DNA of 64,000 nt. Source: Omphalotus guepiniiformis. Its lineage: Eukaryota > Basidiomycota > Agaricomycetes > Agaricales > Omphalotaceae. Below, in pieces: positions 1 through 10,182 of this stretch; the stretch's first letter is position 1, and every line of letters starts with the position of its first letter. The translations under genes were made by a program, and so were the position numbers. The notes beneath the pieces were generated by a model. That model was not told the DNA's origin. It made no database searches and saw only the letters and a program-made list of their open reading frames with translations. The stretch spans positions 1,922,001-1,986,000 of the forward strand of contig JAQOOI010000079.1 of the NCBI GenBank assembly GCA_028554645.1. The letters are read 5' to 3'.

Positions 1-52
1 TCTTTCATCTGTAAGCAAGTCATAAGTCTTGTGTGGTCATAATAAGGAAAGG

Positions 53-1123
53 TTACTCCCTGTTCATGAGGTACTGCAATATAAAAAACGCTGTCATTAA
101 AATCACTGGGAAGACTAGCCTCGTCAACATGTGCTGCAACCTCGGAGTTAGGAATTCTTCGAAGATGTCTGTAATATGGTTCGTCATCAGAGCGCTGAAA
201 GTTGATAATGTAAGAAGGGCGGTTAGGTCTTTCAGAGCGTGATGGCCCAAAATACTTGTCAAGTACCTCCTCGGCTGTGAGAGGAGTGACATCTGATGGT
301 TCTGCGGACTCGATTGGCGGGGATACATGCTGCGGAGATGTTCGAGAAGGGTTTCCTGGAGACGCTGACGTTCTTGTCGTTCGGCCTCCATGTCTTCTCT
401 GGACTGATGAGCTATCTGAGCCTGATAGTTCGCTATTGTCTGAGCTTCTCTGAGGTGGTTGTTCTGTTGCTCGTGTTCGTGTATTAGGAGATTGATCGAC
501 TGAATGTCGCGATTCTCCGACAGTGGTTGGCACGGAAAACAGTGCACTAGGTCTTCTGGAATTGGAAGACGCGGAATTGTTGGTGTAGAAGTTGGAGAGA
601 TCGAAGATCTCCTCCATGTCGTAGGTCTCTGGTCTGGGTTCTGGTGATTCTGATGTGACCCGGATGGGGTTTGATGAGGAACCGAGTGTTCGGTCCTCTG
701 GTTCTGGTGATACCTCGGTTGATGAGATGTAGATGACTGTGGCGGAGGGCCTGATCTCCGTGATCGGAATCTCGATCTCCGTCTCGTCTGAGTCAGAGGT
801 CTCGAGCTCGGAGCTTCTCCAATGAGTGTATTGTTCTCGGAGAGCGATGGCTCGTTCCTCGTCGTCTGGGGACTCTCTGGATATATCTGGTGGTACATAG
901 GCAGGTCGCTCTCCGTGGTCGGAGGGCTGGTATTCTGGACTGGGATTGAGCCATCCGACTGCTGAGTCGGTAGATGGGCTGGTTCCTGCTGGGTAGAAGA
1001 CGCCATAATAGTGTCGACTTGCGACTGGGTATGCGATGGAGGATTCTCCGTCGCTATCCCATGGTTCGGCATCTGCCCAGGGATCAGGGTTGCGGTCATT
1101 CCCGCTTCCGCCCTGTGTATCAT
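53..1123 (-). CDS. Hypothetical low-complexity protein with C-terminal hydrophobic segment
   Basis: An uninterrupted minus-strand reading frame. The frame extends to 1141, but the first real ATG is at 1123. I do not recognise the family. The N-terminal two thirds is rich in Ser, Pro, Gln, His and Arg and looks disordered. A central stretch rich in Glu and Gln could form a short coiled coil (around EHEQQNNHLREAQ and MEAERQERQRLQETLLEHL). The last 70 residues are more ordered and end in a hydrophobic run (LVFPVILMTAFFILQYL), a possible membrane anchor. It lies on the same strand as the gag-like ORF at 3038-4867, with a foldback element between them, so it may be a transposon-associated or captured ORF. 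A non-genic open frame cannot be excluded. Confidence 0.35.
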   Translation of the reverse strand: MIHRAEAGMTATLIPGQMPNHGIATENPPSHTQSQVDTIMASSTQQEPAHLPTQQSDGSIPVQNTSPPTTESDLPMYHQIYPESPQTTRNEPSLSENNTLIGEAPSSRPLTQTRRRSRFRSRRSGPPPQSSTSHQPRYHQNQRTEHSVPHQTPSGSHQNHQNPDQRPTTWRRSSISPTSTPTIPRLPIPEDLVHCFPCQPLSENRDIQSINLLIHEHEQQNNHLREAQTIANYQAQIAHQSREDMEAERQERQRLQETLLEHLRSMYPRQSSPQNHQMSLLSQPRRYLTSILGHHALKDLTALLTLSTFSALMTNHITDIFEEFLTPRLQHMLTRLVFPVILMTAFFILQYLMNRE

Positions 1124-1230
1124 TATGCGGTTCAGAATCAACTTGGACTGTCAGCCTGCATCACGGGATGCAGGCAGGAACGAATTCAGTTTTGGCAGCA
1201 CATCTGTGCATGCAATACAGACAAAACTGT

Positions 1231-1444
1231 CACTGGACACAATTTAACATAAAATCTGAGAAAATGCTAAACATATATTGAATCAATACCAAAATTTTTC
1301 ATCATTTTTTTTGCTACTAATACTAAAATTATGTTCAAATTATAGTAAATTGTATCAACACAATACCTTCATTTCTCCAACATCAAACACAGTTATTTAC
1401 AGTGAACAGATCTTGAACAAATATCAAAAATCATTTATCATAAA
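1231..1444 (+). repeat. Left terminal inverted repeat of the foldback element
   Basis: About 214 bp, reverse complementary to 2515-2729. It begins CACTGGACACAATTTAAC and ends near TCATTTATCATAAA. Runs shared with the other arm include the segments around AACACAATACCTTCATTTC and CAAATATCAAAAATCATTTA. The high similarity suggests recent origin or gene conversion between the arms. Confidence 0.8.
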
Positions 1445-1540
1445 TTCCATAAAATCTTATCATTATTTTTGGGAAAAGTGTTTAAAATAAATATTGAATT
1501 TTGGATGCAATTATGTTAATCAAGATCATGATTGTTTCAC

Positions 1541-1935
1541 CATAAAATACAGAGACAAATGGAAAAGGTGTGTGGAAACTATGCTAAAGCAATTCAAAAT
1601 CAATTCAGAATAATAGACAGGATATTACTGTGAACTTATGCCCAACAAATGTGAAACTAATGTTAAATGTTTCTAAAGTAACATTCATGTTTTGCTTGTG
1701 CAAATATACTGAAGATATGCTGAACAAATAAGATATATTCAGAGTTAAATACAGAGAGAAATAGAATAGATGTGTGAAAAATATGCTAAACCAATTTAAA
1801 ATTGATTTAGAATAACAGACAGAAAATTACTGTGAACTTATGCTAAACATATGTGAAAGTAATGTTAAATTTCTGATGGTAAAATTTATGTTTTGGTTAT
1901 TCATATATACTAGCTATATGTTGAACAAATAAGAA
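1541..1935. repeat. Two imperfect direct repeats inside the element
   Basis: About 190 bp at 1541-1735 is repeated at about 1747-1935. Both copies carry AATACAGAGA, ATATGCTAAA or ACTATGCTAAA, ATTACTGTGAACTTATGC, AATGTTAAAT and, near the end, TGAACAAATAAGA. They diverge by substitutions and small indels and have no coding potential. Confidence 0.65.
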
Positions 1936-2144
1936 AACTATGATAAACAGGATCATTTATGTATATAGTCTGTGTATATGGATACAGTTGTACATTAGGT
2001 GAATTCATCTTGCATATCCCATGTGTATACATCCAGGATGCATCTGCATGGACCTAGTAGATGGACACTGATATCTCTGTATACAGAACAGAGGGGTTAA
2101 TATATACAAACTTGTGTACAGAAGGTGTTTCCAAGGTGAGGTAT

Positions 2145-2510
2145 ATACAGACAAGGTATACACCCATATACACTCTGTATACACACTGTATACACTCCCA
2201 CCTGTATACACTCTGTATACACTCTGTATACACTCTGTATGCACTCTGTATACACCCTGTATGCACTCTGTATACACTCTGTATCCACCCTGTATACACC
2301 CTGTATCCACCCTGTATCCACCCTGTATACACTCTGTATACATCCTGTATACATGTCATCCTGTATACCTGTATACACCCTGTACATCTGTCACCCTGTA
2401 TACAGACAGTGTGTATACAGGTGTACAGGGTGTATATGGGTGTATACAGGTGTATACACATGTGACAGGGTGTATACATGGTGTATACAGGTGTACAGAG
2501 TGTATAATTA
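2145..2510. repeat. GTATAC minisatellite with orientation switch
   Basis: A tandem array of roughly 11-bp units of the form TGTATACACTC or TGTATACACCC, with a few variants such as TGTATCCACCC and TGTATGCACTC. From about 2405 the bias flips to the complementary form (GTGTATACAGG, GGTGTATATGGG). The left and right parts are therefore inverted relative to each other and could pair as a long hairpin. Every unit carries the palindrome GTATAC. Open frames seen on both strands here are artefacts of the repeat. Confidence 0.85.
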
Positions 2511-2514
2511 AAGT

Positions 2515-2729
2515 TTTATGATAAATGATTTTTGATATTTGTTCAACATCTGTTCACTGTAAATCACTGTGTTTGATGTTGGAGAAATGAAGGTATTGTG
2601 TTGATACAATTTACTATAATTTCAACATAATTTTAGTATTAGTAGCAAAAAAATGATGAAAAATTTCCGTATTAATTCAACATATGTTTAGCATTTTCTC
2701 ACAGATTTTATGTTAAATTTCATCCAGTG
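2515..2729 (-). repeat. Right terminal inverted repeat of the foldback element
   Basis: The partner of 1231-1444. It starts TTTATGATAAATGATTTT and ends CATCCAGTG at 2729. Beyond 2729 the similarity to the left arm stops. Confidence 0.8.
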
Positions 2730-2935
2730 TATAAAAAATTACATGTTTCTTCCAAAAATGTGTTTTTTTTACTTGTATTTAACATCTTGTTTTAATACAT
2801 TTATAACTTGGACCTCCTAGAATATTTTATGTTTATAACAACCTCAACATAATATCTAACCCAGTCCTGCCAGTGGCATGGAGCACAAAAATGAGGGGGC
2901 AGATGAGGGGCAGAACGAGCCTCAGGCAAGGACGG

Positions 2936-3150
2936 ACCGATTGAACCGGAGGCCAGCCTTAACTGACCACGGAGCGCAAGAGAAACGCTGACTAATCAGC
3001 CCTCCGGCAATGACAACCGACTTAACCGGAGGCCCGCTTAACTGACCATAAGTGCGCAAAAACGAGGGCCGAAAATGCTGACTAATATACAATTATTACA
3101 TATACAATTTAAGGTCGCTCCGATCAAAGCGGAGGCCCGCTTAACCGTCA
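2936..3150. repeat. Imperfect tandem repeats overlapping the gag-like ORF 3' end
   Basis: Three imperfect copies of a GC-rich motif start near 2936, 3010 and 3118. The shared parts are CCGA followed by AACCGGAGGCC or AGCGGAGGCCC, then CTTAACTGACC in two copies and CTTAACCG in the third. GCTGACTAAT follows in the first two. The array overlaps the last codons of the gag-like ORF. Confidence 0.55.
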
Positions 3151-4867
3151 AATTTTTGGCTGGACGGTGCCGCCATAAGAACGAATCCTTCGTTACACTC
3201 CGAATTCGTAATTGGTGAACCGATGATTCGTTCACCTGATTGATCGGCGTTGTCATTACTTCCTGGTTCCTCATTCTCCTTGTCGGAGTTTGAGTCGGTA
3301 GGGGTCTGATTGGTCTCGGCATCAAAACCGAGTTCATGTCTTCGTTGGTCCCATTTCTGTAGCCGAGTGGGAAGATATATTCAAGGAAGTAACCGTGGGA
3401 CCCGATGTCGTCCCTTCTTGGTTCGCGAGCAAGCGCAAGAAGTTCACGTTCTTCGGGTATACAGGGTTCTTCCCCTTCTGCGATGACGTAGGCATTGTAG
3501 AGGTCTGGGTCGTTTCCTTCTGGATTGAATCTTCGGTTCCAGTAGTACCAGACGTAAGCGTAGTGGATTTCTGCGTCTGCGAGATCAACGTAGTTGTATC
3601 TTGGTCCTGGACCATGTTCTGGGTGGAAGTTCGTGATGTCGAGTCTTCCTTCCCTGTGGTCTCGCATGCAGTCTCGAAGTCTCCTACAATAGCTTCGGAT
3701 TTCGTCATCGAGGTATTCTTTGAACCAGTAAGGGTGTCCTTCTTCGTAAGGAACGCGGATTGGATGATCAATAGATGCTCTTACCGGTAAGGCGGGATCT
3801 TCCGGTTGTGGCATCTGATAAAGAGCCGATGCTTCGGCATTAATCCGTTCAAACACAATCTCCTCCTCGGTATTGAGGGGAGTGGCTTCAGAACTCTCTT
3901 CTTCTTCCTCTTCTTCGGTATCGGTATGGTCAGGTGACTCGGCATTTGCCAGATAGGCAAATTCCGTGGTAGCATCATTGTAAAACAGTACATCTTTCAT
4001 CATGACATCGGCAAGGTTGGCACGTTCCTTGCCCTTTCCCTTTTTAGGTCCTCCTTTCTTTCCTGAGCGCTTGTTCTTGCGCTTCTTCCCTTTGTTCTGG
4101 GAAGAGGAAGAAAGAGGTTCGGACTGATTATTGGATTTACCAGATTTCTGGTTTTTCCAATGAGCTGGTTGCTTGTTCCAGCGATGAAGTCCGGAGGTTT
4201 TAGATGGGAAAGCGGAGAAGACTTCTCCGTGTTGATGTTTTCGAAGCATGATTTCGGAAACGACGTGTGGGCGAATATTATTGAAAGTGAATTCCTGAGA
4301 ATGAAGCATAGTGGTCCTCCAGGTGCTCCAGGAGGATGGCAAAGCGGTGAGAAAAGTCATGACTTGTAAGGTTTCATTGAATTCGATTTTCTTGTGATTC
4401 TTGAGTCGATCACACATGGTAGTGAATCGATCAAGGCTTTTAAGAATATCGTGGGAGTCTCGGATTTTAAAGTCCTTGATGGCTCCAAATTCAACAAACA
4501 AGGTCATGTCCGTGGGGGTATCGAAAGCCGCTCTGAGATTTTCCCAGGTATCATGAGAATTCGCAGCAACGTGGGAATGATATTCAATAGGAAGTTTCAT
4601 TTTGATGTAACCGATGCATTGGGTATCGGTTTCTTTCCAGGTTTCGTAGAGAAGATTGCGAGTTCGGGTAGTACTAGCCGGAGTAGTAGTAGTGCCAGAA
4701 GTGCTGGCAGGTACTTCAGTGACTTCATACTCCGTCTGGATTTTCAAAACCGCAAAGAAGAGATTTTTGGATTCAAGGAAAGATTGCATAAAAGTAGACC
4801 AAGTGAACCAATTGTTCATTTTAAGAAGAGGAATCAGAGAGAAGCCGTTGGATTGGTTGGAAGACAT
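3038..4867 (-). CDS. Copia-type gag-like polyprotein (retrotransposon remnant)
   Basis: A 609-residue single-exon ORF starting at ATG 4867. Residues 1-220 have the look of Copia gag (UBN2-like): an N-terminal MNNWFTWSTFMQSFLESK segment that matches the usual start of these proteins, then HDTWENLRAAFD, IKDFKIRD and LQVMTFLTALPSSW. A strongly basic stretch (KGKKRKNKRSGKKGGPKKGK) follows, and could bind RNA in place of the usual CCHC zinc knuckle, which I do not see. Next comes an acidic run of Asp and Glu, then an aromatic-rich C-terminal region I do not recognise (around EIHYAYVWYYWNRRF). No protease, integrase or reverse transcriptase frame follows, so this is either a truncated element or a domesticated gag gene. 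A candidate 5' LTR lies upstream at 5616-5881. Confidence 0.7.
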   Translation of the reverse strand: MSSNQSNGFSLIPLLKMNNWFTWSTFMQSFLESKNLFFAVLKIQTEYEVTEVPASTSGTTTTPASTTRTRNLLYETWKETDTQCIGYIKMKLPIEYHSHVAANSHDTWENLRAAFDTPTDMTLFVEFGAIKDFKIRDSHDILKSLDRFTTMCDRLKNHKKIEFNETLQVMTFLTALPSSWSTWRTTMLHSQEFTFNNIRPHVVSEIMLRKHQHGEVFSAFPSKTSGLHRWNKQPAHWKNQKSGKSNNQSEPLSSSSQNKGKKRKNKRSGKKGGPKKGKGKERANLADVMMKDVLFYNDATTEFAYLANAESPDHTDTEEEEEEESSEATPLNTEEEIVFERINAEASALYQMPQPEDPALPVRASIDHPIRVPYEEGHPYWFKEYLDDEIRSYCRRLRDCMRDHREGRLDITNFHPEHGPGPRYNYVDLADAEIHYAYVWYYWNRRFNPEGNDPDLYNAYVIAEGEEPCIPEERELLALAREPRRDDIGSHGYFLEYIFPLGYRNGTNEDMNSVLMPRPIRPLPTQTPTRRMRNQEVMTTPINQVNESSVHQLRIRSVTKDSFLWRHRPAKNLTVKRASALIGATLNCICNNCILVSIFGPRFCALMVS

Positions 4868-5615
4868 TCTTTGAAAGGTTTCTGGAAAGGAAGCCGTTAG
4901 TAACGGACATCCAATGTGACTATTGCTTGGGCAATGGGCAAAACACTAGTTCTGTACTAACTCCGTCGGTAACCTCACGAAGAGATTTCGGGAGCTTTCC
5001 AGATCTATGAGGTAATGGAGGTTCTAATGAGGATCATATTTCCTTCGACTTCCAGGGTCTCAACACCCCTGCGAAGTATACGTAAAAGGATAGATCTCCG
5101 CCTTCGAAAGATCTTGCGATCGTAGAAGGGACTTATGCGGAGTCTATATACTATATACGTCTATTTCTAGTAAAAGTTTTTCCATACTAGGTATAAAAGA
5201 TGGTATCGTAATATCGGGTCCGAACGGTTGTCCGATATGGGGGACTCTTTCGAGTTTTACAAACCCCCCTTCAGCTGTCTGGCGGAGGCATTATAAGGCC
5301 CGGCCCGGACACTGGGTTAGGAAGAAATTGAAAGGTGAAGCCCGTAATTTACATGGTATGAGAGGCACATGCGACGAATGAGAATGTCAAACGGGTGAAA
5401 CCGAAATTACCTTTCTGCTAAATGATCCTCGTTAGTCATTACCCTCAAGCCGGACATCGAAGTAGACATCGACAACAACGAAGTGGTGCGTTGGTCGGTG
5501 ATAAACAGTCTACGAGAGCGATGGCCGGGGCCCATAACCTGTTGAAACGGTCACAGTGGACTACCGGGGACAGGTTAGCTACAAGACGGTAAGTGCATAC
5601 TCACCGATAGCTAAT
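4868..5615 (-). other. Untranslated leader between LTR and gag-like ORF
   Basis: About 750 bp with no convincing reading frame. If the LTR assignment is right, this is the retrotransposon leader. A primer-binding site complementary to a standard initiator tRNA was not recognised just inside the LTR. Confidence 0.35.
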
Positions 5616-5881
5616 TGTTTCTTGGATAGACAAGCAGTAGAGGTCGAACTTGAGTAAGTATTCAACTTGTCGTCCTTGCTGGACGACCTACTACTTTTAT
5701 ATGTAAAATACATGGTCCGTGCTCATGTATGTAAAGTAGCGTATGATTAAGAAGTACTAGTATCTATAATACTGTCCAATAGCTATAATTCCTCTTGGGA
5801 ATTTAGCGTAATCATACTTGCATAGTAATGCGATGTCGGACTACTGTACGTGTACGTCTACACTAAGCAGATATTCCAACA
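5616..5881 (-). repeat. Candidate 5' LTR of Copia-like element
   Basis: Read on the minus strand, the segment begins TGTTGGAATATCTGC at 5881 and ends CCAAGAAACA at 5616, giving typical TG...CA boundaries with a TGTT/AACA terminal pair. A TATA-like ACATATAAAAGTA lies near 5690-5702, followed by a U5-like pyrimidine-rich end. The length of about 266 bp fits fungal Copia LTRs. No second copy was found in the window, so the 3' LTR is missing or lost. The assignment rests on sequence form, not on a repeat pair. Confidence 0.45.
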
Positions 5882-6071
5882 CTTTGTCTACGATTGGACA
5901 AGTGCTGACACTCGGAAACACAAATGTGTGAAAAGTCAGAATGGAATGCGGTCGCAAGCCAAGAACTGAAGCAAGTGTTCTTAGTTGAACAATACGTTAA
6001 TTTAAGATAGAACGTAAAATCATTGTGAACCAGCACTGTTCATAAACAACTGAAGGTCACCCGCGAGTCAG

Positions 6072-7325
6072 TTAGTTGGGCCATATACGACTAAACCAAG
6101 ATCCTCGCGGTAGCGCCTTTTTACTCTTCAGAGAAACCGCACTAGCAGCCTTGGACGCTTTACTTTTCCCTGCGCTTCCTCCTGCCGAAGCACCCGACTC
6201 CAACGCAGCATGTCGTCGTTTATAGTCTGCAGGTGTCTCTCCTCCCACGCCGTACTGCCACATTCCTCTCCTTGCAGCCCTAACCAACGCGTTCTTCAAT
6301 TCCACTTTGCGGACAAAAGCCAAATTGAAAGACTACGTACTTGGCCTCACTCTCAACACGTAAAAATTCCTCCTTCCCCCACTGGCCGTACTCTGCTCCA
6401 GCTTGTTCGTATGTTGTTACCCAACCGGCTTTGAGCATCTCAATGGAGAGGTTTTTGCCTGTGAAGATGGATCGAGGGAGGAGGAGAGGTGGAAGGGTTA
6501 CTATTGATACCTGTGTGACACACGACAATCGTTTAGATGTCAGCAATTCTGCCTAGGATCTAGGAAACGAAGGAGGGTAGAAACTGACGATACGAGAGTA
6601 CTGATCCCGTCGGAGTAATTGACAATATACTGTCTTGCCTAGAAGCTTGTTTCTGAGCCAGCTGAGGGCTTCTTCAGAGTAGGGCTGCGCTGGTCGACCA
6701 AAATGGGCCGCCTGCAGAGGAATAAGGATGATCAATGGAACTCAGGGATGAAAGAACGTATGAAACGCACCTCGGGGGCATCGACACCGGCGATACGTAT
6801 GTGCAGCGTGCGGTCTTTCAGATCTGAGATATTGTTCGAGAACAATGAGAATGCTTTAGCCTTCGACGTAGAACAGAGTTATTCTAACCTTTCGCATTAC
6901 TAGGGACCCTCCTGAACTTGAAAGGCCACCTCCATCCAAAGGCAGGTGTATGATAAAGCCTACAAAAACAACTTCTCGACTCAGCGCAACGACGAAAACT
7001 ATCATGACGCGTACCGAAAATTATCAGCATCCCCTACACTTCCACGTCTTTGTCATTCCCTTCATCATATCGATAGCATATAAGCACACCTTGTTACGAC
7101 ACCCTTAAGCCATCGTTTCTTCTCAAGCATCCCTGGGGTGACATAGTCACCGTTTGCCACGCGCCGCAGGTATCGTGTGTATAGTCTTCTCCCGCCAAAG
7201 GTGGTTGTAGCGCCTACGACGAAGGCGTATAAAGCTAGTAGTTCCGGAGGTGTTCGAGAAGCTTTAGAATCAGAGAATAAATCTTCTAAGGCTGTTTTAG
7301 CTGCCTTGAAGTTGACGTTGTCCAT
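6072..7325 (-). CDS. LCL3: LCL3-like membrane-anchored thermonuclease (SNase domain)
   Basis: Seven exons by reading-frame continuity: 7325-7090, 7038-7015, 6959-6889, 6823-6771, 6711-6589, 6510-6341 and 6280-6072. The N-terminus carries a single hydrophobic segment ([18 protein letters not shown]), then the staphylococcal-nuclease fold: [15 protein letters not shown], a conserved [23 protein letters not shown], the [14 protein letters not shown] stretch, DQYSRIV and [18 protein letters not shown]. The end is Lys/Ser rich ([21 protein letters not shown]). This order is that of fungal Lcl3, a calcium-dependent endonuclease-like protein of the mitochondrial membrane. A very short second exon (24 nt) carries the DxDNF metal-binding turn. 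The gene lies tail-to-head with the MIOX gene on the same strand. Confidence 0.88.
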
Positions 7326-7606
7326 GGTGGTGGATGAAGGACAAGAGGCGGCTGCCTAAAGAGGAAAAGCTGTGCTCCAACTACTCGATTATATTCAGGA
7401 TTTTACTACTTCCACATACATACAAAGCTGTTGTTAAATCAGCTTTCTACAAGCAAAAACAGCTACATAAGAAAGAGTTCTTTAAACTATAAGTATCACG
7501 AATATTACAACCAAAACTACTTCAAAAAGCATAGCATATATGCGCCTTCGTTAAGGAAAGCGAATGCCAACACATCTTTTTAAAAGCAAGAAACAAAACA
7601 TTGTGT

Positions 7607-8887
7607 TCACCAGTCAATAACTGCAGGGAAGAATTTGGCGATCAAGCTCTCGTAGTAAGGTCTAAGCTTGACGGGGTCGCACGGCTCGTCGCTCTTGCTG
7701 TAGAGATCGTACGGGTTGAAAGCGCGAACGGCAGCCAGGGACTCTTGGTCCTTCTCGTTCATCAAGTGTCTGTAAGCTCCCTCGCGATGCCACGGATAGA
7801 AACTATGATACCGGATCATAGCCAGTCCCTCTACGGGAAGAGAACTCTGGTCTTTGAGAACATGATAAAGATACTAGAGCCTCTCGTTAGCAAGTTCTCT
7901 GGAATCAATAGAAAAACCGCCTCACCTCGTCATGACCCCAGGATATCATGACATTGTCTAGCCCACAGTTGGGTTGATAGATGCCAAACTCGGTGTTGTA
8001 GACGCCGTCCTTCGAGTCTGGATTCCCAGCAAATGTAGTGGGGTAGATGATCTTGTCAGAGAACTTGCACCCCACAACAAAGGTATCCTGAATACGACAC
8101 ACAACAAGTGATATCAGAATATGTTCATAGGTTATATCATCCCTTGACTCACTCCAACAACGTCCCATTGACCTTGTGACCCAAATTTATATAAAAGCTT
8201 GCCTAAATCATGAACCAACCCTGTAACCTGGAAATCACGGCGTGAAAGAAGTAAGAATCCACGATCTTGGAACTTTATCATTCCGCAAGACACACCTGCA
8301 TCCATTCGGGTTTACCGTCCCGTCGAATGGCTTCTGCGGTCTGAAGTAGATGCTCGATTTGGGAAAGTTCAGTCTAGGGTATAGGATATTAGTTTATGTC
8401 TGACAAGAATCTAGATATAGAGGACGTGTTAAATCTCGATTCACTTACGTCGGGATCAGACTCGTCAACAAGCGTGTTAAGCATTTCCATAGCTTCCCAG
8501 ACACTCATGCGTGCCCTGGTTCTGCTATTAAACTCCACGCGTGCTTTGATATTGAATTCAACAGTCTGCTTCTCTATAATAGAGAGCTGTAATTAGCACG
8601 AAAGAAACAATGAATTGTCATTGAATTGTGGAACTTACCATGTTGTTCTTTATAAAAATTCTTGACGCGGTCGCACGCAGCGTCATAGTCACGGAACTGA
8701 GTCTTGTCTTTTGCTTGGTCAAATTCGGACTCGGAATCCCAGATCTTGCCTTTCAGGATATTGACTATAAATCGAATATAACTTGGGTCAGCGTCGACGA
8801 CGGTTTGAACGACTCCGACGCACCTGTGTCAACAGCGTCGGAGGTGGCATCAAAGTCTTTGCCGCTGCGAACAGTTGGTGCTGGCAT
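7607..8887 (-). CDS. Inositol oxygenase (MIOX)
   Basis: Converts myo-inositol and O2 to D-glucuronate, the first step of inositol catabolism, in the cytosol, using a di-iron centre. The first ATG (8887) starts [20 protein letters not shown]. Spliced exons then read [79 protein letters not shown] and [19 protein letters not shown]. The rest reads [43 protein letters not shown] and the usual C-terminus [16 protein letters not shown]. The HD pair of LVHDLGK, the His in [15 protein letters not shown] and the Asp in [11 protein letters not shown] supply the iron-ligand pattern of the family. All landmarks are present, so the gene looks intact. The aldo-keto reductase further along could in principle act on related carbonyls, but nothing in the sequence links the two. 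Confidence 0.9.
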
Positions 8888-9293
8888 GCTGAATATTTGC
8901 TAGATACTGCGGATATGAAAGAGAGAAGAGAATTGGGGGGGGTGTTGGAGACCTACCTGCACGCCACAAGGCCCTTTTTGAAGTGTTGGACGGCACTGAA
9001 TCACCATATATTGAAGTATAATGATTACAGCGTCTATGAACGTAAATTTTTTTTGACTTGCCTAGAATAAATCGATTAGGGACGCCATGAGATTCTAAGG
9101 AGCATGAAGTGTCAGATGCGAACAAGATGGAGATACGAACGTTGTCCACGTTTCCACTAAATTCTCACGTCCTTTCAAAAATTTCCAATCCCCGGGGCCT
9201 TCATTTCAGCTGACGCCGTCTTGTCGCCAGCTACCCCAATCTCATCTTGCCTTGCTCTCCTCTTCTCTTGACTTCTCGATACGAGGAACAAAG

Positions 9294-10033
9294 ATGAACC
9301 CTGGTAGACGCGTTCGTGGAAATCAGCTGGTGTCTTTCCTCTTCTCTGCTCCCTGATCGTATCTCGTAGCTTGGGCCAGGAACTCGGAGCTTTGATCCTG
9401 AATTACTAGTCGAAAGAGTTCACGATCTCTCTGTCTGGGTCACGCAGGAGTGCATATCTTTCTTCTAGGGAATTGACGGCCCTAATTTACTAGGTCTGTT
9501 TCGTAAATGAATTATTCTCTTTGAGCGCGTGAGCACTCGCTAGTCGCTTGGAACTTGCTTGAACTTATAGTCGGACGCGCGAAGTCTACAAGGACCTGCA
9601 AAGAAATGACACGTCACTCATGTGAGTTCAAAAGGGCCGTTTTTGTGCTACCCTGGGCATCACGGGAGAATTCGATATACCTTGGAACTGCATGAGCCTG
9701 CACTGGTCGCAAGCCCGACATTTGCGGACGATGGTGATCCACCACTCGGATGTACTCAGAATCACTCAGGGAGACTCTTTGTAAGTCAGGCTCGACTACC
9801 CTGGCCACGGCGTTCAGTTCGTCTGTCAAATCATGACCCATCGGTCGTTCCCGAGTGTAAAGCCGTCATCGTGCTCCGGAGATGTGGCAAAAAATAAAGG
9901 GGCAAAAATAACATTTCTCTCAGTGCTGGACGAAAAAGTTGAGACCGATCGCCGCCTTCAACAATATCTTCGGGCTCTGCCAGAACAGAAGCAGAAGTTT
10001 ATAGAGTCTACGAGGCTACGTATGCTCAGTTAA
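9294..10033 (+). CDS. Tentative small multi-exon gene, function unknown
   Basis: Coding-looking pieces occur on the plus strand but I could not build one convincing model. An ATG at 9294 reads MNPGRRVRGNQ. After a possible intron the frame reads SFDPELLVERVHDLSVWVTQ. A third piece reads TREVYKDLQRNDTSL, ending at a GTGAGT donor near 9620. A last piece ends at 10033 with a charged, helix-like tail (DEKVETDRRLQQYLRALPEQ, then KQKFIESTRLRML). The splice choices between these are guesses. No family is recognised. Alternatives are a decayed gene or chance open frames. Confidence 0.25.
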
Positions 10034-10182
10034 CATTCTATTGAGGTGGGTGTAGACTTTCATAAGTAACAACAAACAAACTAAATTTACACATCTTCTA
10101 CTACGTATATAGCTTACAGGCCTTTCAACACAAGCTTCGGTCTTCGAAAGTCTCAAGTTCAATGTTTCAGTGTTATTCTGAC

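Larger units (their letters stand above)
1231..2729. mobile_element. Foldback-type non-autonomous element with long terminal inverted repeats
   Basis: The two ends are long, nearly identical inverted copies: 1231-1444 reads as the reverse complement of 2515-2729 with only scattered mismatches and small indels. The outer tips are CACTGGA on the left and TCCAGTG on the right. Between them lie two imperfect direct repeats of about 190 bp, then a GTATAC-rich minisatellite. There is no transposase-like frame, so the element is non-autonomous or a relic. I could not find a clear target-site duplication: the left flank ends ACAAAACTGT and the right flank starts TATAAAAAAT. The arrangement suggests a foldback/MITE-like DNA element; the superfamily is unknown. 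It is much more AT-rich than the flanks. Confidence 0.72.

Noticed and set aside
2005..2521. Several 90-141 codon frames on both strands rich in Tyr, Thr, Cys and Ile
   Set aside because: Translation of the 11-bp GTATAC minisatellite; the same pattern appears in all frames.
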